Shown: piece by piece, positions 12,401 through 18,400 of the stretch | Numbering within the stretch: position 1 is the stretch's first letter | How the letters are laid out: each line of letters begins with the position of its first letter | DNA from: Balanoglossus misakiensis | Lineage: Eukaryota; Hemichordata | NCBI GenBank assembly: GCA_040954595.2 | Contig: CM082593.2 | Coordinates: 10,726,001 to 10,790,000, forward strand | DNA: 64,000 bases | Reading direction: 5' to 3' | Translations under genes and position numbers: made by a program | Notes under the pieces: model-generated | Told to the model about the DNA's origin: nothing | The model's database searches: none | What the model saw: only the letters and a program-made list of their open reading frames with translations

Positions 12401-15400
12401 CCGGAGGTAGTTCTAGAACTACCCGGGACTTGGTTTTAAACCTGTGGTTTTGTGTGAGACGGAGGTTCTCTCAGTGAATGACTTGTCTATTGAATAGTGT
12501 GACGTCACGATCGTGGTTTAATTGTATGATCATCTCCTTTGCAACTAAAGACTACTTTTGAACTGTCAGCAGAAAGTCTGATCCTCAAAGAATTTTGTAC
12601 TGTAAACAGGAAATTTTCGCGAGCGATACATTTTTGCGAACTATGCGAGAGCCAAAAAAACGCGAAAATAAACAAGTTGTGTAAAAATGTTTTTCGAAGA
12701 TAGCAATGCCGTGAAATATGAGAATGCGAAAATCAATCATCGCATAACAGTTGCCACTTTTGATATCATGAAAAATTTCCTGTTTTACAGTATGTCATAA
12801 ATATAAATCAGAAACAAAACTGGGCCAAGTATTTTAAGAATCTGGCATCTGTCACACTGATAGTTTGAGCTTAGAGAATCATAATATGCGGTTCTTGGAA
12901 TTTTCGGGTGTGATAAATGTCGTTTCAAAATTTTTACATTTGATTTATACTAATACAAACATTGTTTTATACATGTACATTGGATACTCACTGTTGGTGA
13001 AGTAATTTTATCATCAATGAAATTTCGTCAACTTGATGAGCTGAATCTTTATGACCATTCATCACACAAACATACTCTTTCTTTTTATTTTAATGATATT
13101 CAGGAACATGTGGTGGTTTGGAAACTGGTGAATCGGGGACCTTTCACAGCACTGGATACCCAGATGATAATTATTACATTCTACAAGAATGTATTTGGAC
13201 AATCCAGGGACCTGCAACATCCAGAATAAGTGCTCACTTGTAAACTGTCAAATTCCAAAACCAGTTATTTTTTACAGTAAAACTTGCATAAACCACTAAC
13301 TCTGTCTAATCTGGAAACCTGCCTATACAAAACACCTTTTCCCGTCCATTCGACATACAAACACTTAAAAAAAAAAACCAGACACATGTATTAGATTTAA
13401 ATTCATTTCAACTAAAAAAAAAATAATTTGATTTTTTTCTTCCTTATAACAAACATGATTTTTGGTAAACTTTTGAATTAAAGGGCCATTATCTATAACT
13501 TCAGGCTAGTTTATCAGTAATTTTGTTTTGTGTTTATTACACCTCACGTATTATACCGTTTTCGTGATTGGCTGAGACGCGCTCACGTGATATAGAAAAA
13601 AAAGTGATATAACATGGCTAGAGTTGATATAGCCCTGTCGCGTGCGCTGATATTGCCCGCTTGGTTGTTTTGGTGTTCTGGGCACGACTTCTGCGCGTTC
13701 CAAACTGTCGTTCAATGGCTTCCTTCACGATCAGTCAACTCCCGCATCTATATGGCTTCAAAGCGACACACAGGCTTAACACCTGTTCTACTGGATGATA
13801 TTTTACTGCAAACGGGCAGTAAATACACCAAAATCGCAACCAACAGCGCAGTATTTTCAAAATAATCTAAGTTCGAAGTAGGTATCGTATAATTCTTGGG
13901 AGATCGAGACATTTTACATTCTCAGCAACGTACGACATATGGACGCGAGTCTACATGCTACATGCTGCAGTGTATGTACGTTCAAATGTTCGGCGTAATA
14001 AAATTAATAACACATTATGCTCGGGCAACATCACGATTTGAAGCCTGCCCTCGGGCTGGTGATCTCTGACCAAAATATTGATGATACCCTCGCCTGCGGC
14101 TCGGGCATCATCAATATTATGGTCAGAGATCACCATCCCTCATGCAGGCTTCAAATCGTGATATTGCCCTCGCTATCATGTGTTATTATTTAAATTAAAC
14201 ACTTTTTCTTGTTCCTCTCCTCATGAGTAACCCATCACACCCAGCTCTCTGCTTGTCAACGAGTCATGTGTATGTGTACTGACTGTTGTTATTATTTACG
14301 AATGTTTTCAAACAACAACAATGCCGATTGTGCCCTCATAGGTTTCGTTGAGAAGTTAAGACTATGGATTTAACTCTGCCCTGCGTAGCTGAACAAGAAA
14401 CTATAATTGATACACAGAATAGAAATACTGAAAAATGCAAAAAGTTACAGCTAATGGGGCTTAAGTCATGAAACTGTGTTTATTTTCATGTATATTGGCT
14501 TGAGACAGCTCACTATTTATGATGTGCGTTGTGACATTTTTTTTATTCTTTTCAGTTTCTACATTTTGACACTGAACTTTATCATGATACTGTTGTCATT
14601 GTCGAGGTGTCTGTGTTTGACCCATCCAAAGTTCTTGCCACATACAGTGGACCGGACCAGCCTGATGAAGTTATTAGCAGTGGTAATGCAATGTTGGTGA
14701 AATTTCTCTCAGATAGTTCGCATACTGCTACTGGCTTTGAAGCATCTTGGCAAGCAGGTAATACCAAGTTTTATACATAATGTAAAACTGGAAATTTTCG
14801 CAAACGATAAATTTTCGCGAACTACACATAAACTTTGCATGTGTGGACACAAGGCAACTAAAAGCATTAATGCTCTGTGTTTACCTTAGGCAAATAGTGT
14901 CTCTGAAACGTTTCGAATTTTACCCTACGTGAACCTGGTATAACATTATAGATTGCACATGTAGGCAATATTTGCCCTACCTCGACTGTGATCTTGCTGA
15001 TGTCCTGTTTGTGAAGTGTTTCTGTTAAGATGACTTCTTCTTTCTTTCAGTGTATTCTTTGTGTGGTGGGAATTTCATAGCACAGTCATATAAACAGAAT
15101 CTCAGCAGTACAGAATATTTTGAAGGCAAGAATTATCTCAACAATGAAGATTGTAACTGACAGCTGGCATCATTCACAACAGAATTTGTTGTCACTTTAC
15201 AGGTAGTGGATTCAGATGCAATTAATCGTGTGAGTTGTTTTACAGCATGACAAAAATTAGTAATTATATTTTTAAAAATACATTTTATTTTTGTCATTTC
15301 TGGTCAATTCTCAGTAGTCACTTTTCCGATTTCTTAAAATTTGGTTTACAAGGACCTACAATATTTGTTATTATGGTGTACATAAACATGTGACAAATAT

Positions 15401-18400
15401 CAATACTGGGGAGGAGGGGGGTGGGTAGTTTTAGACATTTTTGGTCCAAAAGTCCACTTATGTCAGAAACGGCTCTTCCAGTTGTTTTGGATTTTGGTTT
15501 ATTGGGATGTGAAAATATTCTTTATCAGATGTATTCTTATATTACCTCATCAATGCTAAAGGTGTCCTTATATTGTCCCTTTAAATCACTTAAAATCATT
15601 CCCAAAGAATTTCAACCCAGTAAGAATTGTAAGGATCACAGATCTATCTTCTTTTGCCATTCTTTCTGGAAGTTTATAATATAAGCTAATCTGATACTGG
15701 GTCATTATGGAACTTTTTAACAGAAAAAATAACAAAATGTGAAAAAAGTTAAATGAGTTTAATTTGATAACTACATGTATAACGACAGAAAGGTTTGACC
15801 TAAGGAAGTCATATACAGTTAACAGTCATTTCTTCTGTCGCGTACGACTTTTTATCCAGAAGGCAATTATTATGTGATTTGATCCCCTAGCACAAAATAA
15901 AAGGCAGCCAGGATTACACCAAACCTGTGGATTGAATTCATTATTCCTTGTTTGGTATTTTTAGCTTGGCTGTCACTTGTGTCAGCCAAGCTGTAGCAGT
16001 AGGTTGATAAGTGTCCGTCTGTCGTCCGGCGTCCGTTGTCCGTCGTCCGTCAACTTTCGGTATTTCAATCTTCTTCGTTAAAACGACATTGCATATTTAG
16101 CTATAATTTGGTAGGAATGTGTGTTATGGTGCCCCTACCTGATTTTGTAAATTTGGATTTGATGGGGTCATAAATATGCAAATTAGATCTAAAAATAGAA
16201 TGTTGGTCAAACATTTTCTTCTCCCTAACTACATGTACGATGGAGCTGAAATTTGGCAGGAATGTGTGTTATGGTGCCCCTACCTGATTTCATAAATTTG
16301 GATATGATCGGGTCATGAATATGCAAATTAGATCTAAAAATATAATTTTTGGTAAAAAATCTTCTTCTCCCTAACTACATGTACGATGGAGCTGAAATTT
16401 GGTAGAATGTGTGTTATGGTGCCCCTACCTGATTTTGTTTTATTGGAATTTTGATCGGGTCATGAATATGCAAATTAGTACCTTGGTACTTCCTTATGAT
16501 GTTGTTCATTAGGAATAAATTCTTTCTTTCTTTAGCACAATGAATCAGGCTGAATGTGGATATTAAATACTTGTGATGTCTATGTTTGGTTTTGTTTAAT
16601 AGAATACAATTGTTATGATTAAAACCTAGGGTATTCATATCATTGCCCAGCTATAGGTTTCACTGTTAAAGTCAGCAGAGCTCTTTTGACCGATAGGTCA
16701 CTTGTTTCTTTAAAGGTTGCCAGGGAATTGAAATTCTGCGTAGTTTTGGCACGATTCAGTCACCAGGGTATGATGTTAGCACTTACCCTGATGATGTTAT
16801 GTGTAGCTGGTTAATCAAGGAACCAACTGGAAGACCATTAACTCTTATCTTTGATGAGAACTTTGGATTAGAGAGGAACACAGATGTTGATTACATCATT
16901 GTGAGTATCAGATATGATCATGAGTCAGCCATGTTAAAAATATTTGTCATATTAAAAAATTTGTCATATTATTTTGCAGTGATTTTAGTTTGACAATTTT
17001 GGCAGACATTACTTCAAACTATACAACTTTGGAACACAATTTGGAAATTTAATTAATCACATATATACTGTAAAACGGGATACTTTTGCAACATGAAATT
17101 TTCGCGTTATCAAAAGAGGCAAGTGTTATGCAACAATAACTTTTCACGTTCTTGTATTTCACTGCATCATTATCCCCGAAAAACATTTTTACGCAACTTT
17201 TTATTTTCATGTTTTGATGGCTCTCACGTAGATCGCGAAAATTTATTGTTTGCGAACATTTCCCATTTTACAGTATGTTGAGTAGCTGTTACAGCAGGAA
17301 ATGCAACAAGGATTGAATACTATAAAATTTTCGTGAACGATAAATTTTCGTAAACTATGTGAGAGCCAAAAAATATGAAAATAAAAAGTCGCTTAAAATG
17401 CTTCAGAGATAACAATGCAGTAAAATATGGCAATGTGAAAATTAATTGTCGCGTAACAGTAGCCACCTTTGATATCGCGAAAATTTCCTGTTGTGAAGAT
17501 TTCCCGTTTTACGGTATTTACAATGCATGCTTAATTTGTCTTTGTTTCTGAAGGTATACAATGGTACTGAGAGTGATGATGATGTCATTATTGGTCCATG
17601 GAGTGGCAATTCTGATGGAGTCATTGATGGCACTGTGCCACCACCCGATTGCCGTACAGACATTGGACACTTTTCGGTTGTGTTCAGGAGTAGTAGAACA
17701 CGACCAGCTAAAGGATTCAGGGCTTCATTTTCACCAGGTACACATACTGTAAAACACTTTATTTTCACGAGTTGAAATTTTCGCGACATCGAGAGAGGCC
17801 ACTGTTTCGCCAGTATTAATTTTCGCGTTCTCTTATTTCATTCATTGCATCTTTATCTTCAAAAAAATTACGCACCTTTTTATTTTCACGCTATTTTGGC
17901 TCTCGCGTATTTCGCGAAAATCTCTTGCTCGCGAAAATAAAGTGTTTTACAGTAACTTACTAACATTTCAGAAAAAGTTGTTACAGAATTCTTAGAAACA
18001 CACTCTCCCTTTATTCCTTGTGATTTAGAGTCATTAATTGAAAGGTGCAAATGTTTTTGAATTTTTACGAAACTTCAAAGAGCTGGAAAAACAGAGACAG
18101 TAATTTCTTACAATTGCAATGCAATTTTGGACCATTGACAGGAATGGCAACACTCTTGTATCACACTCAATAAAGTGATGGGGTCGTCGCACTGCGTTTG
18201 TTTGTTTATAAACATTGCAATTCATCCACAAATCCCTGAAATTAGACAGCCACGACCTACTAGGATCTTCAGTTGCTGTCATGGACAGTCTAGGATACTG
18301 TCAGCTGCTTCGTTCATTCTAAGAATTATCTTATTTGAGGGATTTGTGGATGAATTGTAATGTTTATAAACAAACGCATTGCGACGACCCCTTCACTTTA

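Noticed and set aside
15421-15684. Second half of CUB2 in the 87-codon open frame
   Set aside because: No CUB landmarks (no Y-D-x-V/L, SGN or GF-x-A) and no matching splice sites.
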